A stretch of 64,000 nt of DNA from contig JAWOBP010000186.1 of NCBI GenBank assembly GCA_046484285.1, positions 1 through 64,000 of the forward strand, read 5' to 3'. The position numbers were made by a program, and so were the translations under genes. Of this stretch, positions 10,894 through 18,624 are shown piece by piece (position 1 is the first letter of the stretch; each line of letters opens with the position of its first letter). The notes below the pieces were generated by a model. That model saw only the letters and a list, made by a program, of their open reading frames with translations, had not been told where the DNA came from and searched no databases. This DNA is from CAZHCG01 sp046484285. GTDB taxonomy: Bacteria; Myxococcota_A; Polyangia; JAAYKL01.

Positions 10894-12216
10894 TCAGTTG
10901 CGGGGCGAGCGGTCGGAGATCTGGAGCGCCCACTTCCACGCCGGTACGACCTCGATGCGGGCGCTGCCCTCCTGGACGGTGTCCTCCTCCTCGAGCGTGA
11001 CGAGCGTCGCGGTGCGCAGCCCGAGCTCGGCCATCGCCTCGCTGAGCGCCCGCCGCTCGCGGGTCGCGGTCTCGCGGTCGGAGAGGGACGCGGCGACCCC
11101 GACGAGCGCCGGATCGCCGCCGTCGAAGCTCGCGATGAAGTCCACCTCGAAGCCGCCCCGCGTCTGATAGTACGAGATCGCGCTCGAAGACCGCCGCAGG
11201 TGGTCGAAGACGAAGGTCTCGAGCTGGCGTCCGAGATCCGCCGACGGGCTCGAGCGGTAGGCCGTCGCCAGGCCCGGATCCACGGGGTAGACCTTGCGCG
11301 GATTCACGCGGCGGACGCGCTCGGAACGGGAGTGGATCGCGATAGCCGAAACGAGGTACGCGTCGACGAGCTGATCGAGATGCTCGTAGATCGCGTTCTT
11401 GGTGCACGTGACCCCCTGCGACCTCAGGTCGTTGTAGAACTTGTTCACGCTGAAACGCGAAGCCGGCTCGGCCAGGAGCTTGTGCGTCAGGATCCGCAGC
11501 GGCAGGACGTTGCGCACGAGGTGGCGCTCGACCACGTCTTTGTACACGACCAGGTCCACGTATTCTTGCAAGATACGCGTGCGCAGGTGGCCGGCGACTC
11601 CCTGGACCTCGGGGAAGCCGCCGACCGCGAGGTACCCGCGCAGCGCGTTGGTGAGTCGGGCGCGCGCGCGGGAGCCCGCTGGTCGTCTTCCGGGCGGCTC
11701 GACGCCGCCGTGGGCCAGCGCCTCGGCGAAGTCGAAGGGGAATATCTCGGTCGCCAGCGAGCGCCCCCGCAGCGAGGTGGCGATCTCGCGGCTCAACAGC
11801 TTGGCCGAGGATCCCGTGATCGCTATCTGGGCGTTTTCGGTGTCGAGGAGGCGCCTGGCGAAAGCCTCCCAGCCGTCGATATTCTGAATCTCGTCGAAGA
11901 AGAAGTGACAGCGGCGGTCCTTGAGCTCGGGGTAGAGCCGGTAGTAGACCTCGGTCACCCGGCCGAGCTCCTCGAGGCGCATCCGCCTCAGGCGGTCGTC
12001 GTCGAAGTTGACGTAGAGGAGAGATTCCTTGGGAACCCCCTCTTCGAGCAGCTCCCGCATCCGCTGGAAAAGGAAAGTGGTCCTTCCGCTGCGGCGCATG
12101 CCGATGATCGAGTCGATCTTCCCGTAAAGCGCCGGCAGGACGGTCGAGCGCGGCGTCAGCGCCGGGAGCTCTCGCTCGTGAAAGTCGCCGATCAGTTTCT
12201 CGATGAGAGCGTCCAT
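10894..12216 (-). CDS. AAA family ATPase with DUF4143 domain
   Basis: 440 residues. The N-terminal part is an AAA_14-type ATPase with P-loop GMRRSGRTT (39-47), in which the usual Lys is Arg45, and Walker B CHFFFDEIQN. ITGSSAKLLSREIATSLRGR is the sensor/linker typical of the family. The C-terminal half matches the DUF4143 layout (GGFPEV, YVDLVVYKDVVERH, VYPVDPGL, RGGFEVDFI), whose last motif resembles a nuclease-fold G-x-E-x-D. These ATPases are widespread, often mobile, and of unclear role. A short AT-rich stretch lies before the start at 12216, unlike the surrounding GC content, which may mark acquisition. Confidence 0.88.
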   Translation of the reverse strand: MDALIEKLIGDFHERELPALTPRSTVLPALYGKIDSIIGMRRSGRTTFLFQRMRELLEEGVPKESLLYVNFDDDRLRRMRLEELGRVTEVYYRLYPELKDRRCHFFFDEIQNIDGWEAFARRLLDTENAQIAITGSSAKLLSREIATSLRGRSLATEIFPFDFAEALAHGGVEPPGRRPAGSRARARLTNALRGYLAVGGFPEVQGVAGHLRTRILQEYVDLVVYKDVVERHLVRNVLPLRILTHKLLAEPASRFSVNKFYNDLRSQGVTCTKNAIYEHLDQLVDAYLVSAIAIHSRSERVRRVNPRKVYPVDPGLATAYRSSPSADLGRQLETFVFDHLRRSSSAISYYQTRGGFEVDFIASFDGGDPALVGVAASLSDRETATRERRALSEAMAELGLRTATLVTLEEEDTVQEGSARIEVVPAWKWALQISDRSPRN

Positions 12217-12429
12217 ATCAAGCTTTTATCACTTTTTTAAAGATAAACAAGCGCTTTTTTCGGGTTAAAAGAAAGAAAGTTGTACCCGCGAGCCCTGGGG
12301 GAGCGACCTGTCTCCCTACTCGAAGTGCTTCGCTGTCAGACCAGCTCGTAGCCGCGCGTGGAGAAGCGCCAACAGGGCCGACGTGTCCACGCAGACAGCG
12401 CTCAAGAGCACCATTAGTCAGACCTGTTG

Positions 12430-12834
12430 TCAGGCATCGTGACGGTCGAGATGCTCCGTTGCTCCGTGAATGGGGATTCCCTGGTACGAGCCGAGAGCCT
12501 TCAGGTGGTGGTCGCCCGAGACGATTACATCGGCTCGACCCTTCACGGCACAGGCGAGCACCACGTCGTCGTCCGGATCCTCCGCGATGACAGCCGGTAC
12601 CAGGCCGGGTTCGGCACGATCGGCGATCTGGAGCAACTCAGAGGTGATCATCCGAGCCTCTCGCTCAAAGAAGCCGAACCTGGGGCGGGCGAGGACCGCT
12701 TCGATCTCGGCGACGAGAGCGGAGCAGGTCACGAGCAGATCCTGGCCCCTGATGCACCGTCCGAGGACCGCGCGCGGTTTGCCGCCGAACACCACCGCGG
12801 AGACGATGACGTTCGTGTCGAGCACGACCCTCAC
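12430..12834 (-). CDS. PIN-domain toxin (VapC-like ribonuclease)
   Basis: 134 residues. The fold is recognisable from MRVVLDTNVIVSA (D6 as first metal ligand), an internal acidic helix (ALVAEIEAVL), and DPDDDVVLACAV with the later SGDHHL, giving the acidic cluster of PIN nucleases. It belongs to the PIN_3 style of putative toxins that cut RNA. Its start overlaps the stop of the upstream ribbon-helix-helix gene by 4 bp (ATGA), the usual antitoxin-toxin coupling. Confidence 0.88.
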   Translation of the reverse strand: MRVVLDTNVIVSAVVFGGKPRAVLGRCIRGQDLLVTCSALVAEIEAVLARPRFGFFEREARMITSELLQIADRAEPGLVPAVIAEDPDDDVVLACAVKGRADVIVSGDHHLKALGSYQGIPIHGATEHLDRHDA

Positions 12835-13082
12835 GAACGTTGCCGCTTTTCGGCGCGGTGAGCCGCAATCTCGCTTTCGACCTCCTCCTCCGTGAGGTTC
12901 CCTGCCTCGCGTCGCGCGTCACCGAGCCCGAAGACGGCGTCCCAGCGGAGCCGCCGGTCGAGGTATGCGCGCAGAGCCTCACGGACCAGCTCGCTGCGGC
13001 TGCGCGATTCCCTCTTGGCGACGCGATCGGCCTGCTCGAGGAGCTCCCTCGGGAACGAGATGTTGACGGTGCTGGCGCCCAT
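12831..13082 (-). CDS. ribbon-helix-helix antitoxin (CopG/ParD-like)
   Basis: 83 residues from the ATG at 13082, preceded by AGGAGG. The N-terminus TVNISFPRELLEQADRVAK followed by SRSELVREALRAYL is a classic ribbon-helix-helix DNA-binding domain. The acidic C-terminus (LTEEEVESEIAAHRAEK) would wrap the partner toxin. It is the first gene of a two-gene operon with the PIN toxin and has its own strong promoter with an overlapping inverted repeat, which it probably binds for autoregulation. Confidence 0.9.
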   Translation of the reverse strand: MGASTVNISFPRELLEQADRVAKRESRSRSELVREALRAYLDRRLRWDAVFGLGDARREAGNLTEEEVESEIAAHRAEKRQRS

Positions 13083-13106
13083 GATGCCTCCTGCGCTACA
13101 CGACAT

Positions 13107-13135
13107 AGTATATACAAGCTTTGTATGTGCGTCAA
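13107..13135 (-). promoter_or_regulatory. sigma-70 promoter of the RHH-PIN operon with operator
   Basis: On the minus strand TTGACG (13135-13130) and TATACT (13112-13107) are separated by exactly 17 bp. Within the spacer lies a perfect inverted repeat ATACAA-GCT-TTGTAT at 13112-13126, a likely antitoxin operator. The site is 25 bp before the antitoxin start. Confidence 0.75.
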
Positions 13136-13152
13136 GGAAAACCGCCTCCGTC

Positions 13153-13300
13153 GGGCTCGGTGGGCTCGGTGGGCTCGGGTGTCCCCATGTCGAGCTGCCG
13201 AGGCTCCTTTCGCGACCGGTCCTCCTCCTCGGCAGACCATGGTCCGACCGTCCAACCCTCCGACCCGTCCGACCCGTCCGACCCGTCCAACCTGTCCAAA
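13153..13300. repeat. intergenic 9-bp microrepeat arrays
   Basis: Two short arrays sit between the toxin-antitoxin operon and the four-helix gene. The first has three GGGCTCGGT units at 13153-13179. The second has degenerate units of the CCGACCCGT/CCAACCTGT type at about 13243-13300. A related 9-bp unit (GTCCGACCT) recurs inside the neighbouring coding region at about 13463-13495. Confidence 0.8.
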
Positions 13301-13305
13301 CTCTT

Positions 13306-13854
13306 CTATCCCCTACTGCGTCGCCTGGTGCGGTACAGCCGCTCTGTGAAGCCGCCGCCCCGAACCAGCCTGAGCTCCAGGCCGCGGATCTGCCGGCCGA
13401 GAAGGTAGCTGGCCTGGTTGGCCAGGCAGAGCAGGACGTTGGCCGCCGGCTCGGGAGGAAGAGTGGACAGGTCCGACCTGTCCGACCTGTCCGACGCCCT
13501 GTACCACCCCCGGACCGCGAGGGCCTGTTCGGACTCGGGCGCCCACTGCCGCAGGCCCCGCTGCCGCAGAAAGTCCTCGTAGTCCAGGATAAGCTCCTCG
13601 ATGCTGGCGCGGGCCACGCCGGTGAGCTTGATCTCCATCTTCTGCGAGGTGGCCGACGCCATGCTGCCCTCGGCGATGTTCTGTACCCCCGAGCGGGCGG
13701 CCTGGACCATCTGGTCGCGGGTTCGCGAGAACCTGTCGACGAAGCGGTCGCAGAAAACGACGGTGCCGTCGTATACCAGCCGGGCGCAGCGAAAGCTGAG
13801 CAGCTTGCGGTAACCCCCGTGGGGCAGGACGAGCTTCGGAGAATCGGTCGACAT
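13306..13854 (-). CDS. four-helix-bundle suffix-domain protein
   Basis: 182 residues from the ATG at 13854 with AGGAGG upstream. The first about 110 residues match the four-helix-bundle family related to 23S rRNA intervening-sequence proteins (QMVQAARSGVQNIAEGS, KLTGVARASIEELILDYEDFL). The C-terminal NVLLCLANQASYLLGRQI and GGFTERLYRTR match the 'suffix' extension. Between them a low-complexity SDRSDRSDLS stretch is encoded by 9-bp repeats. Members are often found as single cargo genes with no known function. Confidence 0.85.
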   Translation of the reverse strand: MSTDSPKLVLPHGGYRKLLSFRCARLVYDGTVVFCDRFVDRFSRTRDQMVQAARSGVQNIAEGSMASATSQKMEIKLTGVARASIEELILDYEDFLRQRGLRQWAPESEQALAVRGWYRASDRSDRSDLSTLPPEPAANVLLCLANQASYLLGRQIRGLELRLVRGGGFTERLYRTRRRSRG

Positions 13855-13860
13855 GAAAAA

Positions 13861-13873
13861 CCTCCTTTGGAGG
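13861..13873 (-). promoter_or_regulatory. hairpin covering the ribosome-binding site
   Basis: The leader of the four-helix gene contains CCTCC-AAA-GGAGG, a perfect inverted repeat whose right arm is the Shine-Dalgarno sequence, 6 nt before the ATG. If it forms it would hide the ribosome-binding site. A five-bp stem with a three-base loop is short, so this is tentative. Confidence 0.4.
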
Positions 13874-13923
13874 TAGATATCGACCGTTCGGGCCGAAGAG
13901 TTGCAAAAAAGATCGTCTTCGCG

Positions 13924-14211
13924 GTGCTGGTGCTGCTGGCCAGCTCGCCGGGAAAGCGGCGGAGCGTCGATGAGATAGAGGAGTGGCTGGCGGGCATCGG
14001 CGCCTCGCTGCCGGCGGAGCTGTCCAACGAGTGGGTTCTGCGCGACAGGTTGCTGCAGCCGTTTCGGCGATCGCTCGACGGCGGGGCGGAGACGACCAGC
14101 GGCGAGATCGAGAGGCTGGTGGCGATCGATTCCAAAGGCGGTCTCGAGCTGTCCCTCGACCCGGCGAGAGTCGCGATCGTGGGCTTCGAGCGTCCCGCTC
14201 CGGCCTGCTGA
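13924..14211 (+). CDS. hypothetical small protein or gene remnant
   Basis: An open plus-strand frame of 95 residues from a GTG at 13924, with codon use similar to nearby genes (mostly G or C in third position). The frame stays open further upstream but has no ordinary start until this GTG and no good ribosome-binding site, so it may be a 5'-truncated remnant. It has amphipathic content (SVDEIEEWLAGIGASLPAEL, RRSLDGGAETTSGEIERLVAI) but no domain that I recognise. Confidence 0.3.
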   Translation: MLVLLASSPGKRRSVDEIEEWLAGIGASLPAELSNEWVLRDRLLQPFRRSLDGGAETTSGEIERLVAIDSKGGLELSLDPARVAIVGFERPAPAC

Positions 14212-14515
14212 CATCCCGGACCCCATCCGGCGAAATCCTTTCGCCAGAGGAGGCCCGGCAACCACGGCTGGACGAGACCTCCGGCGCTGTACCGCGGGGA
14301 CGAGCCCCGCGGCCACGAGGCCCGCCTTCGCCCGGGCGCAGGCGGGCAGCCCCTGCGGGCAAGGCCCCCCGGCCCCCTTTCCCGCCAGCGGAAAAGGGGG
14401 AGTCTGTGTGCCGGGAATCCGAGGGAGGGGAATGGGCCCGCGGGGGAGGGCCGGGGGAGGGCCGAAGAGACGGGCGGACGGAAGGCTCCTTTCGCAGTGG
14501 CGCCGGCTTCCGACC
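14212..14515. other. intergenic region with GC-rich hairpins
   Basis: No gene is visible. The stretch has CCCGCCTTCGCCCGGGCG-type GC-rich inverted repeats near 14315-14345 and a longer hairpin at 14373-14400. It lies downstream of the diguanylate cyclase gene and downstream of the small plus-strand frame. Confidence 0.6.
14373..14400. terminator. candidate terminator hairpin
   Basis: CCCCCTTT (14373-14380) pairs with AAAGGGGG (14393-14400) around a 12-base loop. On the minus strand it lies about 115 bp past the end of the diguanylate cyclase gene. It is symmetrical enough to act on either strand. Confidence 0.4.
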
Positions 14516-16675
14516 TCAGGCGGCGGAGACGTCCTTTGCCTCCTTGGACCAGACGCGCACCTGGTTGCGGCCGCTCTGCTTGGCCACGTACAAGGCGGCG
14601 TCGGAGCGCTCGATCAGGGTCTGCTTGTCGCGCGCCATCTCCGGGAAGGTGGCGACGCCCATCGACATCGTGACGCGCAGCTCTCCGTTTTCGGTGTGGA
14701 AGACCTGCGACTCGAAGTCGGCGCGAATCCGCTCGGCTAGCTTGAGCGCTCCCTCGGTGCCGGTCCCGCCGCAGACCACGGCGAACTCCTCTCCGCCGTA
14801 CCTCGCGGGCAGGTCGGTGTCGCGCACCACGTTGCGCCGCAGCACGTCGGCCAGGCCGCGCAGCACCACGTCGCCCACCGGGTGGCCGTGGGTGTCGTTG
14901 ACGCTCTTGAACTTGTCCACGTCGCCGAGCACGATCGAGACCCGGTTGCCGAAGCGGTTGGCCGCCGCCAGCTGGCGGTCCAGCTCCTCCTGGAAGACGC
15001 GGTGGTTGGGCAGCCCGGTCAGGCCGTCGGTGGTCGCCATCTCCTCGAGGCGCTGCACCATGCGGGCGTTTTGCAAGGCGATCCCGAGCTGGTTGGTCAT
15101 CACCTGCATGGTGGTGCGGATCGCCTCTCCGTAGGCCGACGGCTCGGCCGTGGCCAGCGCCAGCACGCCGACCGGACGATCGCCGGATATCAGCGGCAGC
15201 ACCAGCGCCGAGCGCATCTTGGAAAAGACGCGCTGGGTCTTGCGGGAGAAGACCACCTGCCGGGTGGGATCGAGCTGGCCGCGATACGGCAGGAAGTGGC
15301 GGTTCTTCAGCGCGCAGGCCGCCAGGCTGGAGCCCGCCGTCGGCCGCACGCCGACGAGCGCCTCGGCGCCCTCGCCCGCGGCCTTGCGCACTCTCAGCTT
15401 GCCGTTTTCCTCCAGCGCCACGGCCGCGACGTCGAACGAGGCGATCTGGGCGGCCGCGTCGAGCGCGGCGTCGACCACGTCGTCCTCGTTCAGGGCCCGG
15501 GACAGCGAGCTGGAGGCTCCCAGCAGCTTGGACTGCTCGGACTTGGCGCGCTGAAGCTGGGAGAAGAGACGCTCGTTGGCGATGATCTGCAAGATGCCGT
15601 CCACCGCGGCTCCGAGCGTCTCCACGTCGCTCTTGTCGAACTTGCAGTCGCCCAGCCGGTCGGCGCACAAGACGCCGCGCAGGCTGCCCGACTCCAGGAC
15701 CGGCACTCCCAAAAAATCGGTCGCGGTCGAGCCGCCGTCGTAGTAGGCCAGCCCTGAGAAACCGGGCTTGAGCCTGTCCAGCACCACCGGCGAGCGGCGC
15801 TGCAAGACGGCGCCCGGCGCTCCCGCGCGGGCATCGAGGCGCCTGGGCGCGATGTTGTCCGCGTCGGTGACGCACTCCAGGATGCGCAGCTCCGTGCCGC
15901 CGGCGTCGAGCCACAGCAAAAGGCAGGTGTGCAGCCTCATCGTGCTCTTCAACAGGTCGATGTGCTGGTACATCGCGCGGCGCACCTCGCCCACGGTGCA
16001 GCGCGAGAGCCGGGCCTCCTCTTCGGCGCGGCTCGAGGCGGCCGACTGGCCGCTGGCCGGAGCGGTGAGACGGAAGTCGCGGGCGTCCGCGGCGATGTCG
16101 CTCTCGGCGCGCGCGATTTGGGCGGTGGCGCGGCGGCGCATTCTCGACAGCTCGGTGCGGGTGAAGACCAGGTTGATCACGGCGAAGGCGACCACGAACA
16201 GGGCGTGGATCGACGACTGCACGATCGCGCCCTCGGTCGGATCGATCGCGACCATCGCCGTCTCGATTCCGATCGTGACCGCCACCAGCGTGAAGCCGAC
16301 CCACTGGCGCGTGTAGACCACCAGGAAGGCCACCAGCACGAACACGACCGGGTAGACGGTGGAGGAAAGCCCGCCGAGAATCTGAACGCCGGCGTGCACG
16401 GCCGCGACCAGCAGCAGACCCAGCTCGAGCTCCCCCTTGCCCGCCTGTGTCTCGCACTCGGGCGGCGAGCCGAAGCGGCGCCAGGCGCGCAGGCCGAACA
16501 CCAGCGCCCAGAGGCCGAGCAGGATCAGCGCCGCCGGCAGGCGCCGCGGGTGATCCGCCGCCTCGGAGAAGACCCCGCCCACCACTGCGGCGGCGAAGGC
16601 GCCGGCGAACAGGAACGTTCGCGACATGCGCCAGCCGCGCCTGATGCCGTAGATGGTGTGCTCCAGGGTCGTCAC
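14516..16675 (-). CDS. membrane GAF-GGDEF diguanylate cyclase
   Basis: 719 residues from a GTG at 16675, preferred because GGAG lies 7 nt upstream; an ATG at 16627 starts right at the first membrane helix, and a longer frame to 16783 adds an implausible non-membrane N-terminus. Several hydrophobic helices occupy the first about 170 residues. One or two GAF-like sensory domains follow (ILECVTDADNIAPRRL, SALVLPLISGDRPVGVLALA). The C-terminal GGDEF domain is complete: LPNHRVFQEELDR, GDVDKFKSVNDTHGHPVGD, and the active-site GGEEF. An RxxD (RDTD) product-inhibition site lies five residues before it. It should make cyclic-di-GMP, a signal that often controls motility and polysaccharide genes such as those at 33-48 kb. 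Confidence 0.92.
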   Translation of the reverse strand: MTTLEHTIYGIRRGWRMSRTFLFAGAFAAAVVGGVFSEAADHPRRLPAALILLGLWALVFGLRAWRRFGSPPECETQAGKGELELGLLLVAAVHAGVQILGGLSSTVYPVVFVLVAFLVVYTRQWVGFTLVAVTIGIETAMVAIDPTEGAIVQSSIHALFVVAFAVINLVFTRTELSRMRRRATAQIARAESDIAADARDFRLTAPASGQSAASSRAEEEARLSRCTVGEVRRAMYQHIDLLKSTMRLHTCLLLWLDAGGTELRILECVTDADNIAPRRLDARAGAPGAVLQRRSPVVLDRLKPGFSGLAYYDGGSTATDFLGVPVLESGSLRGVLCADRLGDCKFDKSDVETLGAAVDGILQIIANERLFSQLQRAKSEQSKLLGASSSLSRALNEDDVVDAALDAAAQIASFDVAAVALEENGKLRVRKAAGEGAEALVGVRPTAGSSLAACALKNRHFLPYRGQLDPTRQVVFSRKTQRVFSKMRSALVLPLISGDRPVGVLALATAEPSAYGEAIRTTMQVMTNQLGIALQNARMVQRLEEMATTDGLTGLPNHRVFQEELDRQLAAANRFGNRVSIVLGDVDKFKSVNDTHGHPVGDVVLRGLADVLRRNVVRDTDLPARYGGEEFAVVCGGTGTEGALKLAERIRADFESQVFHTENGELRVTMSMGVATFPEMARDKQTLIERSDAALYVAKQSGRNQVRVWSKEAKDVSAA

Positions 16676-16807
16676 TCGGGCGCTCCGAGCATCAAGGTAT
16701 CGCTCGCGCCCCGGCGCGGTCAAAAATTCGGCCGTGTTGGGACAGATGAGCTCTATGTGGCGTCGGCGACACAAGACGCTCATGGGTTTTTGTCTGGTTG
16801 AATTTTT

Positions 16808-16839
16808 TTGACACCAACGACCGTCTTTTTGGCTATACT
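16808..16839 (+). promoter_or_regulatory. candidate promoter for the kinase-TPP-citrate synthase-like operon
   Basis: TTGACA at 16808-16813 and TATACT at 16834-16839 flank a 20-bp spacer, longer than ideal. They lie 30 bp before the GTG of the histidine kinase, in the divergent region facing the diguanylate cyclase. Confidence 0.45.
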
Positions 16840-16869
16840 ACGGGTCGGGGCAGTGGGTGAGGAGGTCTC

Positions 16870-18624
16870 GTGGACAGCCCGAGCAAGAGGATCGAGCTGG
16901 TTCGCAGTGATTCGGAAGCCGCCGGGGAGCACGAAGGCGGCGGCCGCGAGACGGCTAGTTACAGCTTCCGCATTCTCCAGTCGGCGGCTCGCTACGTGAA
17001 AGAGAGCTTCGGCGCCGACGAGCTGGAACGCATCGCCCGGGAGGCCGGAATCTCCGCGGATCAGCTTGATGGGGGAGATTACTGGGGCACTGTCGAGCAG
17101 CTGAACGAGTTCAACAAGAAACTACGCGCGCTGGTGGATTCTGACGAGGAGTACCGGCGGGCCCATACATACAAGCTCAAGGAATCGTACGGACCGCTGC
17201 GGTTTTTCTTGCGAGCGCAGGCGCCGGCTCGGGTCTACGAGATGGCGGCGCGTCATTTCGGCGCAATATCGACAGTCAGCAGCGGAGAGGTGGATTTGGA
17301 TTCGGGGCGGAACCGCATCGTGTTGAGGTATCGATCGACCGAGCCGGAGAGCCGCCTGATGTGCATCAGCCGCCAGGCCCAGAGCGCGGCGCTGCCGACC
17401 CTGTGGGGATTGCCCCCGGCGCACCTGGAGGAGCGCTGTTGCATCTGCAACGGCGATGATCGCTGCGAGTACGTGTTGAAAATCTACGAAGCCCGCCGCT
17501 GGCTGCCGCAGCTGGCCGGGGCCGCGCTGGGCGCGCTCGGCGCCCTGGCAGCCGTGGCGGCCGGCGCGCAGGCGGTGCCGGTCGGCGTGCTGTGGGCGGC
17601 GCTGCCCTCGATCGGCCTGCTCGTCGGTCACCTCTACGAGTTGCGCCGCACCAACAAGGTCAATTTCGAGATGGGCGAGGAGATCGGCGACGAGCTGCGG
17701 CGGCTGCTGCGCGAGCACGTCGGCGCCCGGCGCGAGATCTACGAGCTGCACCAGCGCCAGCGCGAGTGGAGCCTGGAGCTGGAGAAGCAGGTCGCCGAGC
17801 GCACCGGCGCGATGCGGGAGGTGCTCTCCCGCCTGCGCAATCTCAAGGTCGAGCGCCAGTCCACGCTGCGCGGCTTCTCCCACGACCTGCGCAACCCCTT
17901 GCAGACGCTGACCGCGACCAACCAGCTGCTGACCGAGGAGGCCGCCGGCGCGGGCGAGGAGACCCGCGCGCTTCTGGAGGAGCAGCGGATCGGGATCGAG
18001 TCGCTGACCGTGATGCTCGACGACCTGGTCCAGTTCGCCTCGGCCGAGGGCGGGCTGCGCCTCAAGCCCAAGACGATCGAGATCCCTCCGCTGGTGGACT
18101 CGCTGCGCCGCCGGCTGCGCGCGCTGGTGCAGGGGCGGGACATCCGGGTCAGCGTGATGTCGAACCGCGAGGCGCCGGATCGAATCGAGATGGATCAGAT
18201 GGTGCTCGATCGGGTGGTCGACAACCTGCTGACCAACGCGGCCAAGTACACGTCGCGCGGCAGCATCGTGGTGGAGCTGGACGGCAAGCCCGGCTTTCTG
18301 ACCCTCAAGGTCTCGGACACCGGGCGCGGGATCGACAAAAATCAGATCGAGCAGGTCTTCCACCCGGGCGGATCGCCGCCCGAGCTGCGCGCCTCGCGCA
18401 GCCTGGGCGTCGGCCTCTCGGTGGTGGTGCGCCTGCTGGCCCAGATCGGCGGCAGGCTGGAGGTGATGTCCCTGCCCGACAAGGGCACCACCTTCTGGGC
18501 CCATTTTCCGGTCGAGGTGGAGGCCGCCGTCGTGCAGACCGGCGCCGAACAGCCCCGCGGAGAGGCGGCCGCCGATGACCCGGTGGCCGAGGTGGTCACG
18601 ATCCGCCGCGCGGAGGGCGAATGA
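16870..18624 (+). CDS. sensor histidine kinase with V4R-like N-terminal domain
   Basis: 584 residues from a GTG preceded by GAGGAGG. The first about 200 residues resemble V4R/heme-NO-binding-associated sensor domains, ending in the Cys-rich ERCCICNGDDRCEYVLK. Two hydrophobic segments follow (about 213-260), then a long coiled coil (EIYELHQRQREWSLELEKQVAERTGAMREV). The HisKA motif FSHDLRNPLQT puts the phosphorylatable His at residue 338, and the ATPase domain has VDNLLTNAAKY and DTGRGIDKN. No response regulator is adjacent. Its last codons overlap the start of a TPP enzyme by 4 bp, so a signalling protein is coupled to three metabolic-looking genes, which is unusual. Confidence 0.88.
   Translation: MDSPSKRIELVRSDSEAAGEHEGGGRETASYSFRILQSAARYVKESFGADELERIAREAGISADQLDGGDYWGTVEQLNEFNKKLRALVDSDEEYRRAHTYKLKESYGPLRFFLRAQAPARVYEMAARHFGAISTVSSGEVDLDSGRNRIVLRYRSTEPESRLMCISRQAQSAALPTLWGLPPAHLEERCCICNGDDRCEYVLKIYEARRWLPQLAGAALGALGALAAVAAGAQAVPVGVLWAALPSIGLLVGHLYELRRTNKVNFEMGEEIGDELRRLLREHVGARREIYELHQRQREWSLELEKQVAERTGAMREVLSRLRNLKVERQSTLRGFSHDLRNPLQTLTATNQLLTEEAAGAGEETRALLEEQRIGIESLTVMLDDLVQFASAEGGLRLKPKTIEIPPLVDSLRRRLRALVQGRDIRVSVMSNREAPDRIEMDQMVLDRVVDNLLTNAAKYTSRGSIVVELDGKPGFLTLKVSDTGRGIDKNQIEQVFHPGGSPPELRASRSLGVGLSVVVRLLAQIGGRLEVMSLPDKGTTFWAHFPVEVEAAVVQTGAEQPRGEAAADDPVAEVVTIRRAEGE

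Noticed and set aside
13153..13300. 9-bp arrays considered as CRISPR or iterons of a replication origin
   Set aside because: Units are too short for CRISPR, and no dnaA, rep gene or AT-rich melting region is next to them.
13083..16457. Minus-strand open frame extending the RHH antitoxin upstream by more than 1000 codons
   Set aside because: Only the last 83 codons match a known fold. A ribosome-binding site and an excellent promoter lie just before them, and the upstream part overlaps the diguanylate cyclase and four-helix genes.
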